A DNA stretch of 50,881 bases from CABMGU01 sp964508495 (lineage in GTDB: Archaea > Nanobdellota > Nanobdellia > Woesearchaeales > ARS49), in assembly GCA_964508495.1 (NCBI GenBank), contig CAZDUA010000029.1, positions 1 through 50,881 on the forward strand, read 5' to 3'. Within the stretch, counting starts at the first letter, position 1; the number at the start of each line of letters is the position of its first letter. Of this stretch, positions 1 through 6,740 are shown in pieces. The notes beneath the pieces are model-generated. The model made no database searches, was not told the origin of the DNA, and worked only from the letters and a program-made list of their open reading frames with translations. The position numbers and the translations under genes are program-made.

Positions 1-30
1 GTAGAGTTACAGGTGAGAGTAGTAATATGA
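1..30 (+). CDS. Possible 3' end of an upstream gene (partial)
   Basis: Frame 1 is open from the window edge and ends in TGA at 28-30, which would overlap the ATG at 27 in the ATGA arrangement seen at many other junctions here. Only nine codons are visible, so nothing can be said about function. The alternative is that the next gene's frame, also open to the window edge, starts further upstream. Confidence 0.35.
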   Translation, partial: VELQVRVVI

Positions 31-791
31 GAGGGAAAAAAGGCCTAGATTATGCAATACTTCTCTTCGTAGTAGTCGTAATAGGCACTGGAACATTATA
101 CGTGCAGATGAGCAACAAAATAGGAGAACTGCACAAACAAATAGGCGACTCGCAATCACCAATACTAAAAGTTGAACCGCAAATAAGCCAAATAAACGCG
201 TTCGTAATCAGCGCAGCAAGATACTCAATAGAAAAAACTGGAATAAATTTAGCGAGTCCTGCTGCTCAAGGCTTTACAGACGCGTGCCCCACACTAAATA
301 CTATTTCAAACCCAACAACAATCCAAACACCAGACCTGCAAAGCGCAATCAACAAACAATTTAACTTAGAAATGAACAAATACTTCGATGCTTACAAAAA
401 TACGGCTGGAATAGAAATACCAAAAGACAATTACGAGTTATACATCACCACTGAAGAAGTAACAGGCGTTGCAATCAAGCCAGCAAACATTGCATTAAAA
501 GGAATGACGGGAAGAGAGATCGGAACAATAAACTACAAGCCAAGCTTTAAAATAAAATACAAACACAAACTAAACGCATATCCGGAAAGCTTAAGCACAA
601 TAGCATACGTAGCCAAAAATTGCATCAAAACAGAAAAGCCAAAAGAATGCATAGACACATATTCATCATCAATGACAGAATGGACGTGGAAAGAAGAAAC
701 AGGCAAAATAGTCTTCACAATACCACATGGAACAGCAACAACATGCTATTCACTAATTATTCCACCAAAAACCACAACTCCGACCACCTAA
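27..791 (+). CDS. Membrane-anchored pilin-like hypothetical protein
   Basis: This 254-residue protein starts with a short basic stretch ending in KKG, then one hydrophobic segment (about residues 7-28) and a long polar domain. Basic residues, a glycine and a hydrophobic helix at the very N-terminus resemble archaeal class III (prepilin) signal peptides, with processing expected after the glycine. The acidic residue usual five positions later is not clear, so a plain signal anchor is equally possible. The outer domain has cysteines near residues 87, 199, 208 and 242 that could form disulfides. The ATG follows an AGGTGAG ribosome-binding site. A Thr/Pro-rich tail ends the protein. I do not recognise a named family; the pilin idea is inference. 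Confidence 0.75.
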   Translation: MRGKKGLDYAILLFVVVVIGTGTLYVQMSNKIGELHKQIGDSQSPILKVEPQISQINAFVISAARYSIEKTGINLASPAAQGFTDACPTLNTISNPTTIQTPDLQSAINKQFNLEMNKYFDAYKNTAGIEIPKDNYELYITTEEVTGVAIKPANIALKGMTGREIGTINYKPSFKIKYKHKLNAYPESLSTIAYVAKNCIKTEKPKECIDTYSSSMTEWTWKEETGKIVFTIPHGTATTCYSLIIPPKTTTPTT

Positions 792-792
792 A

Positions 793-801
793 TCTTTATA
801 A
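793..801 (+). promoter_or_regulatory. TATA box for the RPA gene
   Basis: A CTTTATAAA-like sequence follows the upstream stop codon and lies about 40 bp before the RPA start codon. A short leader with an AGGGGTG ribosome-binding site would result. Confidence 0.5.
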
Positions 802-834
802 AACACAAGAATTCTGCACATTCAGGGGTGCAAG

Positions 835-1809
835 ATGATAAGAATGCCATTACCAGAAATGCTGGCGCGCATAAAAGAAAAAACAGGATTGACAGAACAA
901 GACCTACTTGCAAAAATAGACGCCAAATGCCTATCACTAGCAGGACTCATCTCTAAAGAAGGCGCAGCACATATCATAGCAAATGAACTAGGCGTAAAAC
1001 TATTAGAAGGCAGCGGAAAAATCAAAGACTTACTCCCAGGAATGAGAAGCGCAGAAGTCCTAGGAAGAGTAACACAAATCTACGAAGTAAAAGAATTCCA
1101 AAGAGCAGACGGAACCGCAGGAAAAGTAGGCAGTTTCTTAGTGGGAGACGACACAGGAGTTGTGAGAATCGTATGCTGGGGAAGCCAAACAGACAACATA
1201 AAACAAATCACAATCGGAGCACCAATCAAAGTCAGCAATGGAATGGTAAGAGAAAACCAAAGAGGCTACAAAGAAGTACACCTCAACGAGTCAAGCAGAA
1301 TCAATCTCACACCAAAAGAACCAATACCAGAAGTAAAAAGCAACAAAGCAACAAGAAAAACACTCAAAGAAATACAAGAAAGCGACGAACAAATAGAAGT
1401 CCTAGGCACAATCGTACAAGTATTCGACCCAAAATTCTTTGAAGTCTGCCCGCAATGCGGAACAAGACTAAAAGAAGCAGAAGGACAATGGGTATGCACA
1501 GAACACTCAGCAGTAATGCCAGACTACAGCTATTTGGTAAACGTATTCCTAGATGATGGAACAGAAAACATGAGAATAGTGTTATTCAGAAACCAAGCAG
1601 AAAGATTACTGAACAAAACAAAAGACCAAATGGTAGCATACAGAGTGAACCCAGAAACATTTGAGCCGTTGAAAACAGAACTCCTAGGCGAACAATTCAG
1701 ATTAATCGGACGCGCAAAAAAGAACACGTTCTTCGATAGAATAGAATTCATAGCAAACCAAGTCTACAAAGCAGTACCAGAAGAAGAACTAGCACGATTA
1801 CAACAGTAA
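835..1809 (+). CDS. rpa: Replication protein A-like single-stranded DNA-binding protein
   Basis: This 324-residue protein should coat single-stranded DNA in replication, repair and recombination. An OB-fold spans about residues 65-140 (region beginning AEVLGRVTQIYEV), and a second OB-like region carries a zinc-binding insertion with Cys205, Cys208, Cys221 and His224 (CPQCG then CTEH). A single-polypeptide RPA with OB-folds and a zinc finger is typical of euryarchaea and relatives. The ATG at 835 follows an AGGGGTG ribosome-binding site. Its neighbours are unrelated, but RadA lies about 1.5 kb downstream. Family assignment is firm; the exact number of OB-folds is not resolved by eye. Confidence 0.9.
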   Translation: MIRMPLPEMLARIKEKTGLTEQDLLAKIDAKCLSLAGLISKEGAAHIIANELGVKLLEGSGKIKDLLPGMRSAEVLGRVTQIYEVKEFQRADGTAGKVGSFLVGDDTGVVRIVCWGSQTDNIKQITIGAPIKVSNGMVRENQRGYKEVHLNESSRINLTPKEPIPEVKSNKATRKTLKEIQESDEQIEVLGTIVQVFDPKFFEVCPQCGTRLKEAEGQWVCTEHSAVMPDYSYLVNVFLDDGTENMRIVLFRNQAERLLNKTKDQMVAYRVNPETFEPLKTELLGEQFRLIGRAKKNTFFDRIEFIANQVYKAVPEEELARLQQ

Positions 1810-1852
1810 TTTAAACCGCCACAATTTCTCAACACTAAACTGGTGACACAAA

Positions 1853-2314
1853 ATGATGGGACGAACTCATATGGCCATAGGATTGCTAGCAGGCCTAATT
1901 TTATATCCAATACTCGGACAAACATGGTACATATTCATACCACTCGTCATCTTAGGTTCATTGCTCCCGGACGTTGACCACGAGAAAAGTAAAATAAATA
2001 GAATGATTCCATTAACACGCTGGATACCAAAAGTATTCGAACACAGAGGATTCTTCCACAGCATATTCCCCGCAGTAATAATGTACGCTGCATTATATTA
2101 CGGCGGACTAGAATACATTGGATTACCGCTAACTGTTGGCTATCTCAGCCACTTAGCCAGCGACTGCATGACAAGACTAGGATGCAATTTATTACACCCA
2201 GTCAGCCACTTCAGAATACAAGGACCAATAATCACAGACGGACTAATGGAAACAATAACACTAGCAAGCGTATTCATATTCAACGCACTACTAATAGTAA
2301 AATACCTATTCTAG
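1853..2314 (+). CDS. YdjM/DUF457-type membrane-bound metal-dependent hydrolase
   Basis: This 153-residue membrane protein has about four hydrophobic segments and polar motifs typical of the YdjM (DUF457) family: LPDVDHEKS, HRGFFHS and a HLASDCMT motif. The conserved His and Asp residues are thought to bind metal at the membrane face. The substrate is unknown for most members. ATG at 1853 is followed at once by a second ATG, and either could be used. The gene stands alone, with the RPA gene before it and a NUDIX gene after it. Confidence 0.85.
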   Translation: MMGRTHMAIGLLAGLILYPILGQTWYIFIPLVILGSLLPDVDHEKSKINRMIPLTRWIPKVFEHRGFFHSIFPAVIMYAALYYGGLEYIGLPLTVGYLSHLASDCMTRLGCNLLHPVSHFRIQGPIITDGLMETITLASVFIFNALLIVKYLF

Positions 2315-2356
2315 AAACCAACTAAAATTAAATACCTGAAATTTTCACAAACCAAC

Positions 2357-2809
2357 ATGAACAAAATAGACGCGTACGACAAGAAAAAAGGAATAGACTT
2401 CACAGGAGTCTCCATAGTATTCTGCTGCCACGACGGCAAAGGAAACATACTCATGAACAAACGCTCACAAAACTGCAGAGACGAACAAGGTAGATGGGAC
2501 ATTGGAGGCGGCAGTTTAGAATTCGGCCACAATGTAGAAGACACGCTTAAAAGAGAAATCAAAGAAGAATACTGCACGGACGTGATTGGATTTGAATTTT
2601 TAGGCTTTAGAGATATTCATCGAGACAATAACGGCACAAAAACACATTGGATAGGATTAGATTTTAAAGTGCACGTAGACAGAAGCAAAGCAACAGTTGG
2701 AGAACCACACAAACAAGACGAAATAGGATGGTTCACACCAGACAAACTACCAACACCAATGCATTCACAATTACCCAAGTTCTTAGAAAAGTACAAAAAT
2801 CGACTGTAA
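2357..2809 (+). CDS. NUDIX hydrolase
   Basis: A 150-residue NUDIX domain protein expected to hydrolyse a nucleoside diphosphate linked to another moiety. The NUDIX box runs from GGGSLEFG to KREIKEEYCTD at about residues 51-76. The metal-binding core REIKEE is intact, but the first glutamate of the consensus (GX5EX7REUXEEXGU) is replaced by histidine (GHNVED), a tolerated but less common variant. The remainder, including the WIGLDFKV strand and a C-terminal FTPDKLP element, fits small ADP-sugar or NTP pyrophosphatases. A TATA-like stretch lies about 27 bp upstream of ATG 2357, consistent with a leaderless mRNA. The substrate cannot be told from sequence. Confidence 0.9.
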   Translation: MNKIDAYDKKKGIDFTGVSIVFCCHDGKGNILMNKRSQNCRDEQGRWDIGGGSLEFGHNVEDTLKREIKEEYCTDVIGFEFLGFRDIHRDNNGTKTHWIGLDFKVHVDRSKATVGEPHKQDEIGWFTPDKLPTPMHSQLPKFLEKYKNRL

Positions 2810-2845
2810 GTTCTCACTGGACACTGGACAAACCCCTTCTTGAGC

Positions 2846-2853
2846 TATTTAAA
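2846..2853 (+). promoter_or_regulatory. TATA box upstream of the structured leader
   Basis: TATTTAAA, about 90 bp before the ATG at 2940. Transcription would start near 2873-2880, giving an unusually long leader of about 60 nt for this window. Confidence 0.6.
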
Positions 2854-2885
2854 CCCTGCTTGGTCTTAGAGTAAACAGTGCGAGC

Positions 2886-2932
2886 ACCTCGGCTCTACGG
2901 AGCTTGAAATAAGATGCGAAAAGCAACGAGGT
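2886..2932 (+). promoter_or_regulatory. Structured 5' leader able to hide the ribosome-binding site
   Basis: ACCTCG at 2886-2891 is perfectly complementary to CGAGGT at 2927-2932, which is the ribosome-binding site of the next gene (seven bases before ATG 2940). Inside this closing stem sit a hairpin GCTC-TACG-GAGC (2892-2903, a UNCG-type tetraloop) and a weak hairpin TGC-GAAAA-GCA (2915-2925). Together they form a possible three-way junction that would block translation when folded. The pairing is read directly; the regulatory role is inference. Confidence 0.45.
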
Positions 2933-2939
2933 AAAAAAA

Positions 2940-3230
2940 ATGGAACAAGAAAAAAACCAACCAGAAAAAAAGTTTAGCACGGGAGCAATAAGCGCAACCG
3001 TGTGGAAAAACGTCCGCGCAGGTAAAGACGGCAAAACATTCGAAAGCAGAACTGTCAACCTGCAGCGCAGGTACACAGACAAAACAGGCCAATGGCAGAG
3101 CACCAGCTCATTGAGGCTGAACGACCTGCCAAAAGCAGCACTAGTGCTAGAAGAAGCATACAAGTACCTAGTACTAAACGGCCACACAGACGACACAATG
3201 CCACAACAAACAAAGGAGGTGAGTGCTTGA
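2940..3230 (+). CDS. Small conserved protein with a WQSTSS..NDLPKA core
   Basis: A 96-residue soluble protein. The core reads ISATVWKN, then F-S-T-NLQRRYTD, GQWQSTSSLRLNDLPKA and a C-terminal helix. From memory it resembles a family of short bacterial and plasmid-linked proteins (ATIW...SYRDDDGEW...SFGRDDLL...AHTWI) of unproven function. That resemblance needs a search. It starts at ATG 2940 behind a GAGGT site held in a structured leader, and its TGA stop overlaps the TTG of a 20-codon ORF in the order TTGA. RadA follows. A nucleic-acid role is plausible from context but not shown. Confidence 0.75.
   Translation: MEQEKNQPEKKFSTGAISATVWKNVRAGKDGKTFESRTVNLQRRYTDKTGQWQSTSSLRLNDLPKAALVLEEAYKYLVLNGHTDDTMPQQTKEVSA
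3217..3225 (+). promoter_or_regulatory. Near-perfect ribosome-binding site before a TTG micro-ORF
   Basis: The run AAAGGAGGTGA lies near the 3' end of the preceding gene. It is complementary to the archaeal 16S rRNA 3' end (TCACCTCC) over eight bases and sits five to six bases before the TTG at 3227. It has no function for any other start codon nearby. Confidence 0.6.
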
Positions 3231-3289
3231 AGCGAAAGAAGGAGGAAACAACTCCCCAACCACCCCAGCAGCAACCCTGCTGCGGGTAA
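3227..3289 (+). CDS. 20-residue micro-ORF, translationally coupled
   Basis: TTG at 3227 opens a 20-codon frame ending in TAA at 3287-3289, overlapping the previous stop as TTGA. The peptide is basic then Pro/Gln-rich and ends QQQPCCG, with a C-terminal cysteine pair. The main support is the near-perfect GGAGGTGA ribosome-binding site at ideal spacing, with a T-rich stretch (3290-3300) right after the stop. No homology is known to me. It may encode a peptide, or translation itself could matter. Confidence 0.5.
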   Translation: MKRKKEETTPQPPQQQPCCG

Positions 3290-3349
3290 TTTTATTTTTT
3301 CAATCAAACTCGTAAGATTTCCAACAATTAAAACAAAAAGGTGATAAAC

Positions 3350-4411
3350 ATGGTAAACAAAAGAAACATAGAATTTATTGAAGATGAACAGACAATACGT
3401 GCTGAAACTTCTGCAGGCGTAATGGAGGTAACAAGAGTGGACGAAATGGAAGACAAACCCAAAAAGAAAATCTCAAGCGTAGAAGACCTCCCAGGAGTAG
3501 GACCAGCTTCTATCGAAAAACTTGCATCAGCAGGATTCCACGACCTAATGAGCATAGCAGTCGCAACTCCAGGAGAAATAGTCGGCGCAACAGAAATGTC
3601 AGAAGCAACAGCAAAGAAAATCATCGCGATCGCACGAGCAAACCTCGAAATGGAATTTACATCAGGCGAAGAAATAATGAAAAAACGAGAAAAAATGATA
3701 AAAATCACAACAGGAAGCACAGAACTTGACAAACTAATGGGCGGAGGCTTTGAAACAGGAGCAATAACAGAAGCATACGGCCAATACGGCTCGGGCAAAT
3801 CACAAATCGCGCACACACTCGCAGTAAGAGTACAACTCCCACCAGAAAAAGGCGGAGCAAATGGCATAGCAGTCTACATAGACACAGAAGGAACATTTAG
3901 ACCAGAAAGAATCAAAAGCATAGCACAAGACTGCGGAGTAGACCCACAAGAAGCACTCAAAAACGTCAAAATAGCAAGAGCATACAACTCAGACCACCAA
4001 ATGCTACTCGCAGAAAAAATAGACGATTTAATTGTCAACAAAGGAGTAAATGTTAAACTCGTCATCGTAGACAGCCTAACAGCACATTTCAGAGCGGAAT
4101 ATATAGGCAGAGGAACACTCGCAGACCGACAACAAAAAATCAACAAACACATGCACGCACTAATGAAAGTAGCAGACAAACACAACATAGCAATCTATGT
4201 GACGAACCAAGTCATGTCAAAACCAGACCAGTTCTTCGGCGACCCAACAGAAGCAATCGGCGGGCACATAGTCGCTCACAACAGCACATACCGCTTGTAT
4301 TTGCGCAGAGGCAAAAAAGGCACAAGAGTAGCAAAAATGATAGACTCGCCATGCCAGCCAGAAGGAGAAGCAATATTCCAATTAACAGAAGAAGGCGTTA
4401 AAGACGCATAA
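3350..4411 (+). CDS. radA: DNA repair and recombination protein RadA
   Basis: The archaeal RecA/Rad51 recombinase, which forms filaments on single-stranded DNA and catalyses strand exchange. An N-terminal helix-hairpin-helix domain (DLPGVGPASIEKLASAG) precedes the RecA core, with Walker A GQYGSGKS at about residues 144-151 and Walker B LVIVDS. The C-terminal DNA-binding region retains NQVMSKPDQFFGDP and GGHIVAH. I chose ATG 3350 (353 residues) over GTG 3341 because AAGGTGA then lies at normal ribosome-binding distance; the GTG is part of that site. No intein is present. The N-terminus carries an acidic extension of about 40 residues. A T-rich tract follows the stop. Confidence 0.97.
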   Translation: MVNKRNIEFIEDEQTIRAETSAGVMEVTRVDEMEDKPKKKISSVEDLPGVGPASIEKLASAGFHDLMSIAVATPGEIVGATEMSEATAKKIIAIARANLEMEFTSGEEIMKKREKMIKITTGSTELDKLMGGGFETGAITEAYGQYGSGKSQIAHTLAVRVQLPPEKGGANGIAVYIDTEGTFRPERIKSIAQDCGVDPQEALKNVKIARAYNSDHQMLLAEKIDDLIVNKGVNVKLVIVDSLTAHFRAEYIGRGTLADRQQKINKHMHALMKVADKHNIAIYVTNQVMSKPDQFFGDPTEAIGGHIVAHNSTYRLYLRRGKKGTRVAKMIDSPCQPEGEAIFQLTEEGVKDA

Positions 4412-4426
4412 TTTTTTATTTTATTT
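4412..4426 (+). terminator. Oligo-T terminator after radA
   Basis: ATTTTTTATTTTATTT directly follows the stop codon, with no hairpin. Archaeal polymerase commonly stops at such tracts. Confidence 0.5.
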
Positions 4427-4433
4427 CACAAAA

Positions 4434-4441
4434 TTTATATA
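4434..4441 (+). promoter_or_regulatory. TATA box and leader of the TRAM gene
   Basis: TTTATATA lies about 75 bp before ATG 4513, so the mRNA should have a leader of about 50 nt. This leader holds a hairpin, TGTATG (4463-4468) pairing with CATACA (4481-4486), and an AGGTGA ribosome-binding site. Confidence 0.55.
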
Positions 4442-4512
4442 CTGTCCACGAAGAAAACACCCTGTATGTGGCTAGTTCTGCATACAAATATACTAGGTAG
4501 GTGAAATAAGTT

Positions 4513-4947
4513 ATGTACGGAGAAAGAAGATCAGGAGGCGGAGGATTCCGCCCACACGGCGGAGGAATGGGAATGTCAACCCCACCAGTTAAAGTTGGCG
4601 AAGAATTAGATGTGACCATAGAAGCAGTCGGCGAAAAAGGCGACGGCATAGCCAAGAAAAACGGCTTCGTGCTGTTCATACCTGGCGTCAAAGAAGGACA
4701 ACTAGTACACATCCGAGTAACAAAAGTGTTACGAAAAGTCGGATTTGCAGAAGTCTGCACACCAGGCGCAGGAGCAGCTCTAGCAACAGAAGCACCAGCA
4801 GCAGAATCTGAAAGCTTTGGCGAAGAAGCACCAGCAGAAGAAGCCACGACAGAAGAGGCACCTGCAGAATCTTCACAAGACTCTGAAAGCTTCGGCGAAG
4901 AAGCACCAGCAGAAGAATCAACTGAAGAAAACGCTGACGAACAATAA
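4513..4947 (+). CDS. TRAM-domain RNA-binding protein with acidic repeat tail
   Basis: A 144-residue protein with three parts. Residues 1-28 are Gly/Arg-rich, resembling RNA-binding RGG tails. Residues 29-82 form a TRAM domain (VGEELDVTIEAVGEKGDG, then FVLFIPGVKEGQ and VLRKVGFAEV), a small beta-barrel that binds RNA. Residues 83-144 form a low-complexity acidic tail rich in Ala, Glu and Ser, containing ESFGEEAPAEE twice. Stand-alone TRAM proteins in archaea act as RNA chaperones, in some species in the cold. The acidic tail could tune RNA affinity; that is inference. The start follows an AGGTGA site. Confidence 0.9.
   Translation: MYGERRSGGGGFRPHGGGMGMSTPPVKVGEELDVTIEAVGEKGDGIAKKNGFVLFIPGVKEGQLVHIRVTKVLRKVGFAEVCTPGAGAALATEAPAAESESFGEEAPAEEATTEEAPAESSQDSESFGEEAPAEESTEENADEQ
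4807..4842 (+). repeat. 36-bp direct repeat, copy 1 (inside the TRAM gene)
   Basis: This copy differs from 4882-4917 at one base (a T/C change in a Phe codon). It encodes SESFGEEAPAEE. The near identity implies recent duplication or slippage in the acidic tail. Confidence 0.85.
4882..4917 (+). repeat. 36-bp direct repeat, copy 2 (inside the TRAM gene)
   Basis: Second copy, separated by 39 bp and in the same reading frame as copy 1. Confidence 0.85.
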
Positions 4948-4978
4948 ATTTTTATTTTTATTATCTTAATTTTTTCAC

Positions 4979-5488
4979 ATGAGACTCTTTATAGCATTCG
5001 ACGTTTCGGAAGAAGTACGTAAACATATTCTAGAACTCCAAAAACAACTAACAGGAGCTAAACTCACTTTAGCAAAAAATTTTCATTTAACTTTGAAATT
5101 CTTGGGAGAAATCACACCAGCACAAGCAGAAGATATAAAGAAAAAACTAGCGAGTGTGAAATTCAAACCTTTTACGGCAACACTAGACAGCACAGGAGTA
5201 TTTCCAGAACAAGGAATCCCAAGAGTGATATGGGTTGGTCTGGAGCCGCACGACATAATCTGTAAGTTACAAAAACAAATAGATGAAGCACTAGCCGGAC
5301 CAAAAGAAAAAGATTTCCAACCACACATCACGCTAGCAAGAGTCAAACAAGCAGACAAACAACTCGCAGAACAAGTAAAAAAATTGAAAGTAGAACCAAT
5401 ATCCTTCGAAGTCAAAGAGTTCAAACTAATAGAAAGCAAACTCTCACAAAAAGGACCAGAATACAAAACACTAGCAGAGTACAGATGA
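4979..5488 (+). CDS. thpR: RNA 2',3'-cyclic phosphodiesterase (LigT/ThpR family)
   Basis: A 169-residue member of the 2H phosphoesterase family, which opens 2',3'-cyclic phosphates on RNA ends. Both catalytic HxTx motifs are present: His36 (FHLTLKFLG) and His116 (PHITLARV). The length matches the family. ATG 4979 lies about 25 bp after a T/A-rich TATA-like stretch, so the mRNA may be leaderless. The gene is monocistronic or first in a short unit with the next gene, which has its own TATA box. Confidence 0.93.
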   Translation: MRLFIAFDVSEEVRKHILELQKQLTGAKLTLAKNFHLTLKFLGEITPAQAEDIKKKLASVKFKPFTATLDSTGVFPEQGIPRVIWVGLEPHDIICKLQKQIDEALAGPKEKDFQPHITLARVKQADKQLAEQVKKLKVEPISFEVKEFKLIESKLSQKGPEYKTLAEYR

Positions 5489-5500
5489 ATTTATAAATTA
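5489..5500 (+). promoter_or_regulatory. TATA box for the gene at 5521
   Basis: ATTTATAAATTA begins right after the thpR stop codon and is centred about 27 bp before ATG 5521, implying a leaderless transcript. Confidence 0.6.
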
Positions 5501-5520
5501 AAAAATCAGCTCTTAACAAG

Positions 5521-6024
5521 ATGGTTACAACAGCAGAAAGACAAAAAAGAGGATATGAATTAACAGAAGAAGAACGCGTAATAGTTAATGTAAATTTCCT
5601 AAAAACAGAATTCTTAAAACACGCTTATTCAGGCACAGTACGCGGCGGGATAGCAAAAATGGTTACAGAATACCAACTTTTAGCAATAGATATCCTCACA
5701 GGCCGGATTTTCGTGCCTGCAATAGAACATGCACTGTATGGACGCGTACTTACAGATAAAGACAAAGCAACACTAAGCTACTATTACACCCAGCCCGTGC
5801 CAGGCATAATCGAACTTCCGCCAGGATACGAAGTTCTACCAGTAGAACTAATAATCCCTGAAATGGAAAAGCTATCTGCAGAAGCTGTTGGTGTAATCCA
5901 AAAAACCAAGCAAGAACTGTTTCGTCCGGTCATTCCGAGAATAAATGAAGCATTAAGAAAAAACACTGACCCAAAAGTTATAGGGGCATTAGCTACAATT
6001 ATGAAAAAAATAAGAGCCGCGTAA
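5521..6024 (+). CDS. Hypothetical soluble protein
   Basis: A 167-residue protein I do not recognise. It has no membrane segment and no cysteines. The first 100 residues look mixed helical (EERVIVNVNFLKTEFLKHAY, then GIAKMVTEYQLLAIDILTG), a Pro-rich segment follows (PVPGIIELPPGYEVLPVE), and the C-terminal half is helical and charged, ending in a basic helix. It has its own TATA box at leaderless spacing. It lies between thpR and the S2 gene on the same strand, which says little about its function. Confidence 0.7.
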   Translation: MVTTAERQKRGYELTEEERVIVNVNFLKTEFLKHAYSGTVRGGIAKMVTEYQLLAIDILTGRIFVPAIEHALYGRVLTDKDKATLSYYYTQPVPGIIELPPGYEVLPVELIIPEMEKLSAEAVGVIQKTKQELFRPVIPRINEALRKNTDPKVIGALATIMKKIRAA

Positions 6025-6035
6025 TTTTCCAAAAC

Positions 6036-6044
6036 CTTTATAAA
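6036..6044 (+). promoter_or_regulatory. TATA box of the S2 gene
   Basis: CTTTATAAA about 95 bp before ATG 6138. Transcription should begin near 6063, leaving a leader of about 75 nt. Confidence 0.6.
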
Positions 6045-6102
6045 CAAGCCTTCTCGACGACACTTCATTGCCAACAGTTCAGCCCAGCTCGGGAAGAACA
6101 AG

Positions 6103-6127
6103 CGGTGTGAGGCAATAAAAAACACCG
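6103..6127 (+). promoter_or_regulatory. Hairpin at the S2 ribosome-binding site
   Basis: CGGTGT at 6103-6108 pairs with ACACCG at 6122-6127. The 3' arm overlaps the start of the CGGAG ribosome-binding site (6126-6130) before ATG 6138. Upstream is a smaller CCC/GGG stem at 6083-6093. Such an element could serve r-protein feedback control; this is inference. Confidence 0.4.
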
Positions 6128-6137
6128 GAGACACAAA

Positions 6138-6740
6138 ATGACAACAGAACAAGCATTCCTAGTAGCACAAGACCAATACCTGAAATCAGGAATACACATA
6201 GGAACAAAATTCAGAACAAAATACATGGACGCATTCATCTACAAAACAAGACCAGATGGCCTTTCAGTTCTAAACCTGCAAAAAATTGATGAAAGAATCA
6301 GAAACGCGGCAAACATGCTATCACAATACAAGTCAGAAGAAATACTCGTCTGCAGCAGACGAGAAAACGGCTGGAAAGCAGTAAAAGCCTTCGGCAAACA
6401 CACAGGAATCAAAGTATTCGCAGGCAGATACCCGCCAGGAATACTGACAAACCCAAAACTAGCAAGCTTCATAGAAGTAAAACTCATACTAGTAGCCGAC
6501 AGCTGGCCAGACAGAAACGCGATGAAAGACGCAATCCAAATCGGAATACCAGTCATCGCTCTCTGCGACACGAATAACCAAAGCAACGAGATAGACCTAG
6601 TAGTCCCGTGCAACAACAAAGGGAAAAAATCACTCGGACTATTGTTCTACATTCTCGCAAGAGAATACCAAAAAAGCCGAGGACTCATAGGAGCAGACCA
6701 AGAGCCAAGTTTTTCAGTAGACGAATTTACAGAAGAATAA
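6138..6740 (+). CDS. rps2: Small ribosomal subunit protein uS2
   Basis: A 200-residue S2 protein of the archaeal/eukaryotic type. The conserved start LKSGIHIGTKFRTKYMD, the nucleotide-like core ILVCSRRENGWKAVKAF, the GRYPPGILTNP loop and the VPVIAL-type strand (IGIPVIALCDTNN) are all present. It binds the small-subunit head late in assembly. In many archaea the gene lies near S9, L13 and RNA polymerase genes; here it is alone behind a structured leader. Its stop codon at 6740 abuts the stop codon of convergent radB at 6741. Confidence 0.95.
   Translation: MTTEQAFLVAQDQYLKSGIHIGTKFRTKYMDAFIYKTRPDGLSVLNLQKIDERIRNAANMLSQYKSEEILVCSRRENGWKAVKAFGKHTGIKVFAGRYPPGILTNPKLASFIEVKLILVADSWPDRNAMKDAIQIGIPVIALCDTNNQSNEIDLVVPCNNKGKKSLGLLFYILAREYQKSRGLIGADQEPSFSVDEFTEE

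Noticed and set aside
2829..2846. Short tandem repeat CACTGGA upstream of the leader
   Set aside because: Only two 7-bp copies just before (about 2815-2830), outside the promoter; too short to claim function.
3092..3289. A 65-codon plus-strand frame overlapping the gene at 2940
   Set aside because: Its first 45 codons are a frame-shifted reading of the conserved gene and lack a ribosome-binding site. Only the last 20 codons, from TTG 3227 with its own strong site, were kept.
2849..3307. A 152-codon minus-strand frame opposite the small protein gene
   Set aside because: It has low-complexity Phe/Ser/Leu-rich sequence typical of the complement of an A-rich gene, and the plus-strand frame has conserved patterns and a ribosome-binding site.
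3350..4411. Possible intein in radA
   Set aside because: Walker motifs and the C-terminal region are contiguous at normal spacing and the length is 353 residues, so there is no insertion.
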